Notes: a model not told the origin generated them from the letters alone. Counted from the stretch's first letter, positions 10,171 to 20,243 are shown. The stretch: DNA of 64,000 bases from Nitrospira sp. CG24B (GCA_002869845.2 NEWS02000004.1:110347-174346), one strand, 5' to 3'. Made by a program: numbers and translations.

Positions 10171-10268
10171 GACGCACAGGGGCATTTGTTGATCTGTCGA
10201 TCTGGTGATTGCCAGCGGCTCGATCATCAGATTGTCGGATCGACAGATTCCAAAACGTACGAGGCTCT

Positions 10269-11210
10269 GTGCTGAATAAGCTGAGCCGGTGGCTGCAAGA
10301 TTCGGTCTTCAAGCCGCTGGAAGACAAGAAGATGCCGGTCATGGAACACCTCGTGGAGTTCCAGGTCCGGCTCACCCGTGCGGTGATCGCCCTGGCGGTC
10401 GTGTTCATGGGGACGTTTTTTTATGCCGATGCGCTGGTTAAATGGCTGCGGGTTCCGCTCCAGAACATGTTCGTGCCGAGCCAATTAACCTGGGAACCGA
10501 CCGATTTGCCAACGGTGCCGTTTGTCTTTCTTGCGCCGGCGGAGGCACTCTGGCAGAACGTCAAGGTCGCGGGACTGTTTGCCATTGTGCTTGCCATGCC
10601 CTATCTCTTGTATGAGATCTGGCGGTTCGTCGTTCCGGGACTGCATGCTCAGGAGCGACGGTTTGTCGGGCCGTTTGTCGGTGTGAGCGCGTTGGCATTC
10701 TACGCCGGGGTCGGATTCTCCTTTTTCTTTGTGCTTCCGTTCGCGTTAAATTTTTTGATTTCGTACGGAGTGAACGCCGGATTCGTGCCGCAAATCTCGA
10801 TCGCCCAGTATGTCGGGTTTGCCCTGTGGTTTTTGACGGTCTTTGGGCTGATCTTTGAAGTGCCGCTAGCCATCACACTCATGGCTAAGTTAGGCTGGGT
10901 CGATGCGCCGTTCCTGATTCAGTATTGGAAGTGGGCGTTGTTGGGATCGTTTATCATCGCCGCGATTCTAACGCCCACGCCGGACCCGTTTAATCAGATG
11001 CTGATGGCTGGCCCCATGTTTCTTCTTTACTGGGTCGGCATCTTCGGCGCGAAGGTATTTGGCAAGAAGGCAGCTGCTGAAAATCAGCAGGCAGGTGTTC
11101 CGACAGTCGCCATGGCCGGGGTAGGGGCTGGAGGGGCTGCTTCGGGCATGGCAATGCCGAAATCTTCGGGTGATGATTATGTCGGCGTTCCCGGGGGACG
11201 ACACCATTAA
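10269..11210 (+). CDS. tatC: Sec-independent protein translocase TatC
   Basis: MPVMEHLVEFQVRLTRAVIAL; YEIWRFVVPGLHAQERRFV; multi-TM; GTG start at 10269. Confidence 0.92.
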   Translation: MLNKLSRWLQDSVFKPLEDKKMPVMEHLVEFQVRLTRAVIALAVVFMGTFFYADALVKWLRVPLQNMFVPSQLTWEPTDLPTVPFVFLAPAEALWQNVKVAGLFAIVLAMPYLLYEIWRFVVPGLHAQERRFVGPFVGVSALAFYAGVGFSFFFVLPFALNFLISYGVNAGFVPQISIAQYVGFALWFLTVFGLIFEVPLAITLMAKLGWVDAPFLIQYWKWALLGSFIIAAILTPTPDPFNQMLMAGPMFLLYWVGIFGAKVFGKKAAAENQQAGVPTVAMAGVGAGGAASGMAMPKSSGDDYVGVPGGRHH

Positions 11211-11253
11211 CGACGAGGGCGATCGACAGCAATGGTCGCAGAAAAGAAATCCT

Positions 11254-12225
11254 ATGGCACGTGAACTCAACGTCATCAATAGCGGAAGTGGAAACAGCGA
11301 TGCCTGCACCTATATGTGGGCCTGTGCGATCTGCGACGAAAACGAGCGGTGCCAGAAGGATAAAGAAGGACATAGCCGATGGCTGGTTGCCAAGCGGATG
11401 GAACGCATCGAGCACAAAGTGCTCATTATGAGCAATAAGGGCGGTGTGGGGAAAAGTACCTGCACAACCAACATTGCGGTGAGCCTCGCACTTAAGGGAT
11501 GGCATGTCGGAATCTGTGACATGGATATTCATGGTCCCAACATTCCGAAAATGGTCGGTGCGGAAGGCCAGAAGCTCAAGGTCAGCACTTCCGGGGGGAT
11601 TATTCCCTTCCAAGCCTACAATTTGAAGATCGCCTCGATGTCATTTCTGCTACAGAACTCGGATGACCCAATTATCTGGCGCGATGCCTACAAGTATGAA
11701 TTCATCAATCAGCTCCTCGGGGGAGTCGATTGGCAGGATTTGAATTTTCTCCTGATCGATCTCCCGCCGGGAACCGGGAACGAATCGGTCACGACAATCG
11801 ATCTGCTCGGCACGGTGAGTGGTGCCGTGATTGTGACAACGCCACAAGAAGTGGCGCTCCTTGATTCCAGAAAATCAGTCACATTTTGTAAGGATAGCGA
11901 GGTGCCGATCGTCGGCATTGTGGAAAATATGAGCGGGCTCGAGTGTCCGCATTGTCACACTCAGATTGATGTTTTTAGAAAGGGCGGTGGGGAAGCGTCC
12001 GCGCGTGATATGGGCGTCCCATTTTTGGGACGGATTCCGCTTGACCCCGATGTCGTCACGCAGTCAGACGCGGGTGAGCCCTTTGCCCTGTTCAACTCTG
12101 ACACGCCGACCGCAGAAGCCTATCACCAGATTGCCAATCAGGTTGAAGCCTTTTGTAAAAAGAGTGCTTCGTTGCTGAAAGTGGGGCGGACGACGACGGG
12201 ATTGTTGAAGGGAGTCAGTCAGTGA
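11254..12225 (+). CDS. Mrp/NBP35-family P-loop ATPase
   Basis: SNKGGVGKSTCTTNIA deviant Walker A; N-terminal CTYMWACAICDENERC cysteine cluster. Confidence 0.9.
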   Translation: MARELNVINSGSGNSDACTYMWACAICDENERCQKDKEGHSRWLVAKRMERIEHKVLIMSNKGGVGKSTCTTNIAVSLALKGWHVGICDMDIHGPNIPKMVGAEGQKLKVSTSGGIIPFQAYNLKIASMSFLLQNSDDPIIWRDAYKYEFINQLLGGVDWQDLNFLLIDLPPGTGNESVTTIDLLGTVSGAVIVTTPQEVALLDSRKSVTFCKDSEVPIVGIVENMSGLECPHCHTQIDVFRKGGGEASARDMGVPFLGRIPLDPDVVTQSDAGEPFALFNSDTPTAEAYHQIANQVEAFCKKSASLLKVGRTTTGLLKGVSQ

Positions 12226-13520
12226 AAGCTACGGATGCCATGACCGGGTTGACCCAACTCTCCGATGCGCAACAGGTAGTCCTCGCTGCTGCGCCATTGT
12301 TGGGTCTTGAAAAAATCTCGATTCTGGACGCCTTGGGCCGTGTGCTGGGTGAAGACATCATCGCGGAGCGAGACAATCCACCCTGGAATAACTCAGCTAT
12401 GGATGGGTTTGCCGTCAAGTGGGAGGACATCAAGCAGGAGCAAGCCATTCAGAAACCGGTGACGCTCTCGGTCATTGAGAATGTTCCCGCCGGGACCATG
12501 CCGTCCAAAACAGTCGGTTCCGGTCAGGCCATCCGGATCATGACCGGTGCACCGATCCCCCAAGGGGCGGATACGGTCATAAAAGTCGAGGATACGGAAC
12601 AGGGGCCTGATGTGGTCCGTGTATTTAAGGCGGAGCTAAAAGGGGCCAACATTAGGCCGCAGGGTGAAGACGTCAAGAAAGGGGACTGCATCATCGCGAA
12701 AGGGACCAGAATTCGTCCCAGCGAGGTTGGGATGTTGGCGATCCTTGCGAAGTCGTTCGTGTTTGTCCACCAGCGACCGCGGGTGGCGATCCTTTCGACC
12801 GGTGATGAGTTGGCTGACTTGGACGAGCGGTTCAGCGAGGAGAAGATCATCAATTCGAACAGCTATGGGATCGCCGCAGCTGTGCAGGAAGCGGGAGGCA
12901 TTCCGTTCTTACTCGGCATCGCCCGCGATACGCCGGCGGCGCTCAAAGAAAAAATTTCCCAGGGGCTGAATGCGGATATTCTGGTGTTGTCCGGTGGCGT
13001 CTCGATGGGGGACTATGATTTCACCAAAGCGGTGTTCCGTGAGCTCGGCGCTGAGATGAATTTTTGGAAACTCGCCATCCGACCCGGGCAGCCGCTAGCC
13101 TTCGGGAAGATCCAGGGCAAACTCGCCTTCGGACTTCCGGGGAATCCGGTCTCGTCGATGGTGACCTTCGAGCAGTTGGTGAGACCCGCGTTACTCAAAA
13201 TGAGCGGATGTCGGAGCTATGGGCGTCCGGTGGTTCAAGCCCGATTCCAGGAACGATTTTCCAAGCGTGGCGATCGCCGGCATTTTCTGCGCGGCATTCT
13301 CACGAGGGAAGATGGTGTGCTCAAGGTTCGAACGACCGGAGACCAAGGATCCGGTATTCTGACATCTATGGTGAAAGCCAACTGTCTCATCGATGTACCG
13401 GTCGAAGTGGAGCGATTGAATCCTGGTGATGATGTCACCGTTCAGCTGTTGAACGGTGAAGCGTGGCCTAGCACCACCGAACAGACACACTCGGCTGAAC
13501 ATCGTCTCTCCTGTTGCTGA
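12222..13520 (+). CDS. moeA: molybdopterin molybdenumtransferase MoeA
   Basis: NSAMDGFAV; TGAPIPQGADTVI; STGDEL; GNPVSSMVTFEQLVRP. Confidence 0.93.
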   Translation: MKATDAMTGLTQLSDAQQVVLAAAPLLGLEKISILDALGRVLGEDIIAERDNPPWNNSAMDGFAVKWEDIKQEQAIQKPVTLSVIENVPAGTMPSKTVGSGQAIRIMTGAPIPQGADTVIKVEDTEQGPDVVRVFKAELKGANIRPQGEDVKKGDCIIAKGTRIRPSEVGMLAILAKSFVFVHQRPRVAILSTGDELADLDERFSEEKIINSNSYGIAAAVQEAGGIPFLLGIARDTPAALKEKISQGLNADILVLSGGVSMGDYDFTKAVFRELGAEMNFWKLAIRPGQPLAFGKIQGKLAFGLPGNPVSSMVTFEQLVRPALLKMSGCRSYGRPVVQARFQERFSKRGDRRHFLRGILTREDGVLKVRTTGDQGSGILTSMVKANCLIDVPVEVERLNPGDDVTVQLLNGEAWPSTTEQTHSAEHRLSCC

Positions 13521-13542
13521 ACAAGAAACACAACGGTCACAC

Positions 13543-14061
13543 ATGTCCATTCCAATTGTTTCGTTTATCGGTCGGTCAAACAGCGGTAAAACAACCTTGA
13601 TCGAACGCATCATCCCCGAGTTGGTCAAGGCCGGGTACCGGGTGGCGACGGTGAAGCATGCCGGACACGGGTTTGATCTTGATACGGAAGGGAAGGATAG
13701 TTGGCGCCATAAGCGCGCCGGCGCCAGTAGCGTTGTGGTCGTCTCTAAGGGCAGTCTTGCGTTATTTGCCGATGTCTCCGAGCAGCTGAAGGTTGAGGAA
13801 GTACGGGATCGTTTTTTGGATGCGTCCTATGACCTCATCATCGCCGAGGGGTGGAAAAGCGAAGGGTATCCGAAGATCATCATCGTTCGTGATCAGCTCG
13901 GTGAAATTTCTTACTCTTCCGACGGTCTCCTGGCGGTGGTCTCCGACAAGCCGATCACTATTCCTGTGCCAGTGCTCCATTTGGACGATGTGGCTGGGGT
14001 CGCCGCCATTTTGATCAAACATTTCCCCCGTAGACGACGGGAGCATGAGCTGGAAGCCTAA
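13543..14061 (+). CDS. mobB: molybdopterin-guanine dinucleotide biosynthesis adapter MobB
   Basis: IVSFIGRSNSGKTTLIERIIPEL; VATVKHAGHGFDLDTEGKDSWRHKRAGA; downstream of moeA. Confidence 0.9.
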   Translation: MSIPIVSFIGRSNSGKTTLIERIIPELVKAGYRVATVKHAGHGFDLDTEGKDSWRHKRAGASSVVVVSKGSLALFADVSEQLKVEEVRDRFLDASYDLIIAEGWKSEGYPKIIIVRDQLGEISYSSDGLLAVVSDKPITIPVPVLHLDDVAGVAAILIKHFPRRRREHELEA

Positions 14062-14755
14062 GGCCACGCTGCTGGTGACCCTCGTTATCGGAGCGATGGC
14101 TCTGGTTGGAACTGCGCTACCACTTACCGATCACCCGACGTTCTGCGCAGGATGTCACACGATCGCCCCTGCGTATGAGAGCTGGGCCAAGTCTTCCCAT
14201 AAGGACGTCGCCTGTGTTGCCTGTCATGTGCGGCCAGGCGTTCAAGGCTGGTTGTCCGACAAGGTCTTGGCAGGAGTCAGAGATACGGCGATCTATGCAT
14301 TCGGAACACCGACCGATGCGCACAATCTCAAGGCACGGGTGGATTCCGGAGTCTGCCTCAGTTGCCACCGCCATATCCTTCGTGTGTCCGAGACGGCGCC
14401 GCGCGATCTTCCGTCACCGGTGAACGAGGTGGGGCTGGTTATGAACCATCGCCGACATATGGAGGCGTTCAGCATCCGTGGACAGGATGAAGGTTGTACG
14501 ACCTGTCATTCCGGGGTGGTGCACGATGCCCCCATCAAGGGGTATCCCATTGTCATTCCACGCGGACATGTCTCGGCCGACAGCCAGCCGTGGCACCCAA
14601 CTCATCCGGAGGGCTCCTATCTTCGCGAGAGGGCACTCAACGACTGTTTTCGCTGCCATGATGGGAAGGCGCAGCATGGCGGGAAAGTGTTGGACCGAAA
14701 ATGCGAGACCTGTCATATCCCGGAGAAGATCAGCCGCGCCTTGTTGTTCAATTGA
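14045..14755 (+). CDS. NapC/NirT-like membrane-anchored multiheme (six CxxCH) cytochrome c
   Basis: N-terminal TM; CAGCH, CVACH, CLSCH, CTTCH, CFRCH, CETCH. Confidence 0.88.
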   Translation: MSWKPKATLLVTLVIGAMALVGTALPLTDHPTFCAGCHTIAPAYESWAKSSHKDVACVACHVRPGVQGWLSDKVLAGVRDTAIYAFGTPTDAHNLKARVDSGVCLSCHRHILRVSETAPRDLPSPVNEVGLVMNHRRHMEAFSIRGQDEGCTTCHSGVVHDAPIKGYPIVIPRGHVSADSQPWHPTHPEGSYLRERALNDCFRCHDGKAQHGGKVLDRKCETCHIPEKISRALLFN

Positions 14756-14773
14756 TCGACTGAATCCGCCCAC

Positions 14774-15517
14774 ATGATGGCTATCCCAGTACTGAAAGCA
14801 TCGGCTCTGACCAAGCGGTTCGGCGACTTTGTGGCGGTCAATGGGGTATCCTTTGAGATCAGGCCGGGGGAAATCCTCGGACTCTTGGGCCCGAACGGAG
14901 CCGGGAAGACCACCACCATTCAGATGCTCTTGGGACTCGTGACCCCGACGGCTGGTTCTATTCACATGTTCGGGCTGGATCTCTCGACCCATCGCGAAGA
15001 GATTCTGCAGCAGGTCAACTTTTCGTCCACCTACATCTCCATGCCTCAGGCGCTCACGGTGGAAGAAAATTTATGCGTGGTGGCGCGTCTCTACGGGATT
15101 TCAGATAGGGCGCGGCGCGTCAACGACATCATCAAAAAACTGGATATGGAAGAGTTTCGCAGCAAGACTACCCGCAAGCTGTCGTCGGGGCAGATGACGA
15201 GACTGACATTGGCGAAGGCGTTTCTGACAGAGCCGCGCATTCTGTTTCTTGACGAGCCGACGGCGAGCTTGGACCCCGATATCGCCGAGAAGATCAGGTT
15301 GTTGCTGAAAGAAGAACGGCAAGCATCCGGGCTGAGTATCCTCTATACGTCCCATAACATGCGTGAGATGGAAGAAATGTCGGATCGCATTATTTTTCTT
15401 CAGCGTGGACGCATTGTGGCAGAGGGAACGGCGCGGGAAATTATCGATCGATTTGGGAAAGCGGATTTGGAGGAGGTCTTCTTGAAGTTTGCACGAGAGC
15501 AGCGGCAGGCATCATGA
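14774..15517 (+). CDS. ABC transporter ATP-binding protein
   Basis: GPNGAGKTT Walker A; LSSGQMTR signature; ILFLDEPTASLDP Walker B. Confidence 0.93.
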   Translation: MMAIPVLKASALTKRFGDFVAVNGVSFEIRPGEILGLLGPNGAGKTTTIQMLLGLVTPTAGSIHMFGLDLSTHREEILQQVNFSSTYISMPQALTVEENLCVVARLYGISDRARRVNDIIKKLDMEEFRSKTTRKLSSGQMTRLTLAKAFLTEPRILFLDEPTASLDPDIAEKIRLLLKEERQASGLSILYTSHNMREMEEMSDRIIFLQRGRIVAEGTAREIIDRFGKADLEEVFLKFAREQRQAS

Positions 15518-15924
15518 CAGATGTCGTTGCCAATAGTGTTGCCGGATTCATGACCGGAGGGCTTGCACTTAGCGCGGCCTGGGGTCTCTTTTGGTTGGCG
15601 ATCAGCCTGGTCGGGCTGAGCCGTGGCACGTGTGGTTGGCGCGTGGTGTTCATGAGTGTGGTGGGAGGATGCGTGCCACTTGCGTTGGCGATTGTTCTTG
15701 TGTGGTGGATGGGTGGCTTTGAACGCATGACGTCCTGGTTCGTCATGGGACTTCTGGGGATGCCAACGGTGCTGGTTGGCCTTGGGCTACGGCGGATGTC
15801 AGACGGTCAACGGGCGGGAACGCACTTGGCTGCGGGAGTCCGGCATCTCAGGGAGAACCTTCTGGGTGTACATCAGGGATGCGGTGGCTGTCACGATGGA
15901 CATGACCAGAAGACGTGCCGATGA
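15514..15924 (+). CDS. membrane protein with C-terminal CxxCH motif, encoded between ABC subunits
   Basis: Several hydrophobic segments; C-terminus HQGCGGCHDGHDQKTCR; overlaps both neighbouring genes by about 4 nt. Confidence 0.75.
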   Translation: MTDVVANSVAGFMTGGLALSAAWGLFWLAISLVGLSRGTCGWRVVFMSVVGGCVPLALAIVLVWWMGGFERMTSWFVMGLLGMPTVLVGLGLRRMSDGQRAGTHLAAGVRHLRENLLGVHQGCGGCHDGHDQKTCR

Positions 15925-16712
15925 AACTGCACCGCATCACGGCATTGCTCGTCAGGCATCTCTACCTCTACCGGCGCAGTTTGCCCCGCATTATGGAAAT
16001 CTTCTACTGGCCCTTTCTGGATCTCGTGATCTGGGGGTTTATCACGCTCTACCTCGCTCGATACCAAAGCCAGGTTCCAGGATTCGTGACCTTTTTTTTA
16101 GGCGCATTGATTCTCTGGGACATGCTGTTCCGATCGCAACAGGGGATCACGATTGCCTTTCTCGAAGAGCTCTGGGCGCGTAACTTGATGAACCTGTTTG
16201 CTAGTCCGCTGAAACCGAGCGAGTTTCTGACCGCCACGATGGCCATGAGCGTGATGAAAGTGACGGCCGTGTCGATTGTCATGGCGGGCAGTGCTCTTCT
16301 TTTTTATTCGTACAATATCCTGATCATCGGGGCATGGCTCATGCCGTTCGTGCTCAATCTGGTCATTACCGGTTGGATTATCGGCGTGTTTACGACCTCA
16401 CTGATCATGAGGTTCGGACAAGAAGCCGAAGTACTTGCCTGGAGCATGGTGTTTCTCTTCCAGCCGATCTCCTGTGTCTTCTATCCGCTGGAGGTATTGC
16501 CCACGTGGCTGCAGGTGATTGCATGGGCAAATCCGGCGGCACATATCTTTGAGGGCATGCGGACCGTCTTGAGTGCAGGGGCCTCGCCTCTTGGGAATCT
16601 TGCCTGGGCCGTGTGTCTGAACGGAGTATTCCTTGTCATGGTCGTGGCATGGTTCTATCGGACGGTCGCCTATTGTAAGGAGCACGGGCTCTTGGTTCGA
16701 GTCGGGGAGTGA
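15921..16712 (+). CDS. ABC-2-type transporter permease
   Basis: RHLYLYRRSLPRIMEIFYWPFLDLVIWGF; multi-TM; ATGA overlap with the upstream ORF. Confidence 0.88.
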   Translation: MKLHRITALLVRHLYLYRRSLPRIMEIFYWPFLDLVIWGFITLYLARYQSQVPGFVTFFLGALILWDMLFRSQQGITIAFLEELWARNLMNLFASPLKPSEFLTATMAMSVMKVTAVSIVMAGSALLFYSYNILIIGAWLMPFVLNLVITGWIIGVFTTSLIMRFGQEAEVLAWSMVFLFQPISCVFYPLEVLPTWLQVIAWANPAAHIFEGMRTVLSAGASPLGNLAWAVCLNGVFLVMVVAWFYRTVAYCKEHGLLVRVGE

Positions 16713-16938
16713 GGTTGTAATCCCGAGGGCTCTGTGCTAGGGTAGCTCAGGCTCATATCGCCCTGGGTCTCGGCGATGCTGAGTGTCCATCAGAGGAGAC
16801 CCACAATGCCGATGTTGCCTTGTCCGGGAATCTTGTCGGAAGTCAGACCTAAGTCGCTGCATCGATCGCGTCTTCGGCCCGCTCCTTCCCCGTTCCTCGT
16901 GTTCAAGACAATGTCATTATTTTAAAGGAGGAACCCCG

Positions 16939-17286
16939 ATGGGTTCGAAGATCTATGTCGGTGGGTTGCCCTATTCGGCGACCGAGCAGCAATTGAGTGA
17001 CTTATTCGCAGCCCATGGCGCAGTGGCCTCGGCGCGGATCATTACGGATAAGTTCACCGGCCAATCCCGTGGGTTCGGCTTTGTGGAGATGTCCGCAGAC
17101 GCTGAAGCCCAAGCTGCTATCACGGCTCTCAACGGGTCAGAGATGGGTGGTCGGACTTTAACAGTCAATGAAGCACGTCCGCAGGAACCGCGCACTGGCG
17201 GCGGTGGTGGGGGACGTGGTGGATTCGGTGGAGGCGGTGGTCGGAGCGGCAGCGGTGGTGGTGGTGGAAAGCGCGATCGCTGGTAA
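16939..17286 (+). CDS. glycine-rich RRM RNA-binding protein
   Basis: KIYVGGLPYSATEQQLSDLF RNP2; SRGFGFVEM RNP1; Gly-rich tail; strong RBS aaaggagg. Confidence 0.93.
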   Translation: MGSKIYVGGLPYSATEQQLSDLFAAHGAVASARIITDKFTGQSRGFGFVEMSADAEAQAAITALNGSEMGGRTLTVNEARPQEPRTGGGGGGRGGFGGGGGRSGSGGGGGKRDRW

Positions 17287-17318
17287 TCCAATAGCTTAGA
17301 ATGCAGGATGATGGAGGG

Positions 17319-17354
17319 AGGGGGTGCCACGAATATGGCACCCCCTCTTTTTTT
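17319..17354 (+). terminator. Rho-independent terminator after the RRM gene
   Basis: GGGGGTGCCA - CGAATA - TGGCACCCCC followed by tctttttttg. Confidence 0.9.
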
Positions 17355-17426
17355 GTGAACTGAACGGGCGGATAATAAAGTGTCGTAGGGAAAGGGCGTA
17401 CTTCATCACTGGAAGTGTGACTAAGT

Positions 17427-18089
17427 ATGAATATTGTCCACTCACCAATTGCACCGGCTGATCTGGCATCCGTTTCATTGCAGGGAAGTCCGGTGCTTGT
17501 TGTAGAAAACTTTTGGTTGCCGGACGAGCGCCAGTTCTTTCGGGAAAAGATGAAGCAGGCGCCCTGGAAAAGCCTTTCGGATCTGCCACATGTTCGGGCA
17601 GACTTTCCGAATTCGGGTAACTGGGCCAAAGCTGAAATCGGCACAGAGGAGGGGCAGCGATTTCTGTCGCGGCTACAGCTTCCTTGTATTCGAGATCATA
17701 TCGAGTCGTTCCCGAATATCATCGGGCGTCATGTAGGATTCAACTACTATTCCTATTCCGCCGGAGACTGTCTATTGACGCATGACGATACGGATCAAGG
17801 TCGGCTCGTAGAAGGCCGCCGAGCGCCAAAGCGCCGGATCGCTGTCGTCACCTACGTTCATGAAGAGTGGCAGCCCGATTGGGGAGGGGAGTTGATCATC
17901 TATGAGCGACGAGCAGATTGTGCCGGGGGGCCTATCAATCTTATGCCGACACACTGTATTGAACCTCGCCCTGGATCATTGATCATGTTTACGGTTCCTC
18001 GATTCCATCGAGTGTGCCGCGTGGACCCTACAGCTGGTGAGCACCGGCGGTTATCGATTGCCGGATGGTTCATGACGGAGCATAGCTAG
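17427..18089 (+). CDS. 2OG-Fe(II) oxygenase (prolyl-4-hydroxylase-like)
   Basis: YYSYSAGDCLLTHDDTDQ (HxD), WQPDWGGELIIY, RFHRVCRV, RRLSIAGWF. Confidence 0.82.
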   Translation: MNIVHSPIAPADLASVSLQGSPVLVVENFWLPDERQFFREKMKQAPWKSLSDLPHVRADFPNSGNWAKAEIGTEEGQRFLSRLQLPCIRDHIESFPNIIGRHVGFNYYSYSAGDCLLTHDDTDQGRLVEGRRAPKRRIAVVTYVHEEWQPDWGGELIIYERRADCAGGPINLMPTHCIEPRPGSLIMFTVPRFHRVCRVDPTAGEHRRLSIAGWFMTEHS

Positions 18090-18179
18090 GATACAAGAGG
18101 GTCGAGGGTAATCCGTGGATGGGGGAGAGCCCAACCATTTTTGGTGAACCATCGCCCCACTTGCCATCTCTTCAGGCGT

Positions 18180-18686
18180 TCAACCAAACCAGTTGGTATC
18201 GTTGGCTGCACGTGGCTGATCTTCTACTCCAAGGGTTGGTGCTGGCTGTGTGAGTACGTTGCGCACGAGGGCGATCAGGCGCTCACGCTCGAACGGCTTG
18301 GCTAAAAATGGGAGTGTCCCTCGCTTGATCCCATGACTGGTAAGTTCTTTATCCGGATTCCCCGACATCAGAATAATGCGGAGGCCTTTCCTCATCAGGG
18401 TTGCGCGAACTGCCAGTTCATGACCGTTGACGTGCGGAAATTGATTGGAGGTCGAGGCAAGTTGAAAGCCTGGTGGGGGTAACACAAGATCGGTGAGGAG
18501 GAGATCAATCGGACCTTCGTGGTGGGTACAAATCTGGAGCGCCTCCGAGCCGCCGTTGGCCCCTAGTACCGTAAGCCCCGCGCCTTCCAGCAGCGTTCTG
18601 CACAGTGTGACGATCGACGATTCGTCGTCGACGACCAAGATGGTTGCCGAACCATTTGATGACGGGGTGCCTCGTTGACCTTCCAT
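18180..18686 (-). CDS. stand-alone response regulator receiver protein with an internal insertion
   Basis: ILVVDDESSIVTLCRTLLE; LLLTDLVLP; IILMSG; PFLAKPFERERL. Confidence 0.85.
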   Translation of the reverse strand: MEGQRGTPSSNGSATILVVDDESSIVTLCRTLLEGAGLTVLGANGGSEALQICTHHEGPIDLLLTDLVLPPPGFQLASTSNQFPHVNGHELAVRATLMRKGLRIILMSGNPDKELTSHGIKRGTLPFLAKPFERERLIALVRNVLTQPAPTLGVEDQPRAANDTNWFG

Positions 18687-18767
18687 AAGTTCTTCTACCC
18701 CATCATAGTGCTGAACCCTTCGCTCGGCGAGGGAAACCCCATTTGTTGCACGTAATCTGGCGTAAGG

Positions 18768-20243
18768 TCAGGACGGAGGTGTTACAGAAGCTGGTTCCCA
18801 TCCTCCGCCCAGCGCCTTGAACAGGCTGACCATCTCGGTGAGGCGGACTCTTTCGGTGAAGACCAGTTGGTTTTCAGCGGTTAAGACTGCCCGTTGCGCA
18901 TCCAGCACATCCAAGTAATTGACCATCCCTTTGCGATAGCGGATCTGAGCCAATCGCACAGCCTCCTGCGCTGCGGTCAGTTGTGCTCGTTGATGGGTGA
19001 GTTGCTCGCCTCGTGCGTGTACAGAAACCAGCAGATCAGCAACTTCTCTGAAGGCCTGTAGGATGGTCTGCCGGTAGCTCTCCAGCAACTGCCGGTATTG
19101 GGACTCGGCCTGATCAAGACGTGCTAGGTTGGCCCCTCCCTGGAAGATGGGCAAGGTGACCGATGGGCCGATACTGTAGTTGAAGCTGTTGCCGGTAAAC
19201 CACTTGGCGAAGTCCGTGCTTTGAAGCCCACCTTGCCCAGTAATCATGAGAGCCGGGAAGAAGTAGGCGCGGGCTTGACCGATGCGGGCATTGGACGCGA
19301 TAAGTGTAGCTTCTGCTTGGAGAATGTCCGGGCGCCGCTCAAGAAGCTGAGAGGGAAGTCCCACTGGAATGTCTGGTTGAGCGATGACGGCACGAAGAGG
19401 TGTGCGCGAGAGGTCGAGCGACCCGGGCGCCATTCCGGTCAAGACTTCAACTCTGTGCGATTCGATGGCCCGTAATCTTGTCAGGCCCGGGATAAGACCG
19501 GCTGCTTCGGCTACGAGTACTTCGGTCCGTTTGACGTCAAGGTCTGAGGCTAGCCCAACTCCCGCACGTTTTTGGATGATATCGAGAGATTCTTGCCGGA
19601 CAGCAAGGGTGCGTGTGGCAATATCAAACTGCTCATCCAGCTCTCTGATGCGAAAGTAAGACTGCCCCACTTCGCTAATGAGCGAGAGCGCAACGGCACG
19701 GGCGTCTTCTTCGATCGCTTTGGTCTCTGCCTGCGCGGCTTCGCGGCCGCGTCGGATACGGCCCCAGAAGTCAATTTCCCAACGAAGGTCCATCGCGCCG
19801 TTCCAGAGATCGAAGGTCGTTCCTGGCGTTGCGAAAATCGATGGACCTGGACGCTGGCCCGTCGCCAATCCCAGCCCTGCTAAGGTGTTCTCAGATACCG
19901 CGATGTTGGTGTAAGAACTGGAGAGGTTCAAATGGGGGAAGAGGCCAGCCGTGGCGGACATCACAGAGGCCCGGCCCTCTACGATTCGAGCGACTGCGCG
20001 TTTCACGTCGTGGTTCTGCTGCAGAGCCCGTTCGATTAGTTCCGAGAGTTCGTCATTCTGAAACGTCTTCCACCAGGTAGCCTCTGGCCCACGATCGGAT
20101 GACACTGTGGCGGCGATGGGAGCGAGTCGGGACCAGCTGTCCGGTATCTCTGTCTGGGGGCGCTGGTAGTCGTTCCCTTGTACGCAAGCACCCAGGGCTA
20201 ACGTCGCAACGATGATTCCAAGAGTGGATGTCGTGCGGCTCAC
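18768..20243 (-). CDS. TolC/NodT-type outer-membrane efflux factor
   Basis: Lipobox-like LALGACVQG; DLRWEIDFWGRIRRGREAA; VAYRKGMVNYLDVLDAQR-like repeat. Confidence 0.92.
   Translation of the reverse strand: MSRTTSTLGIIVATLALGACVQGNDYQRPQTEIPDSWSRLAPIAATVSSDRGPEATWWKTFQNDELSELIERALQQNHDVKRAVARIVEGRASVMSATAGLFPHLNLSSSYTNIAVSENTLAGLGLATGQRPGPSIFATPGTTFDLWNGAMDLRWEIDFWGRIRRGREAAQAETKAIEEDARAVALSLISEVGQSYFRIRELDEQFDIATRTLAVRQESLDIIQKRAGVGLASDLDVKRTEVLVAEAAGLIPGLTRLRAIESHRVEVLTGMAPGSLDLSRTPLRAVIAQPDIPVGLPSQLLERRPDILQAEATLIASNARIGQARAYFFPALMITGQGGLQSTDFAKWFTGNSFNYSIGPSVTLPIFQGGANLARLDQAESQYRQLLESYRQTILQAFREVADLLVSVHARGEQLTHQRAQLTAAQEAVRLAQIRYRKGMVNYLDVLDAQRAVLTAENQLVFTERVRLTEMVSLFKALGGGWEPASVTPPS

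Noticed and set aside
9205-10227. 340-aa minus-strand ORF antisense to the Do-family protease
   Set aside because: Shadow ORF; protease motifs on the plus strand are decisive
17200-17280. GGT/GGC-rich repeat
   Set aside because: Codes for the ordinary Gly-rich tail of the RRM protein, not an independent repeat array
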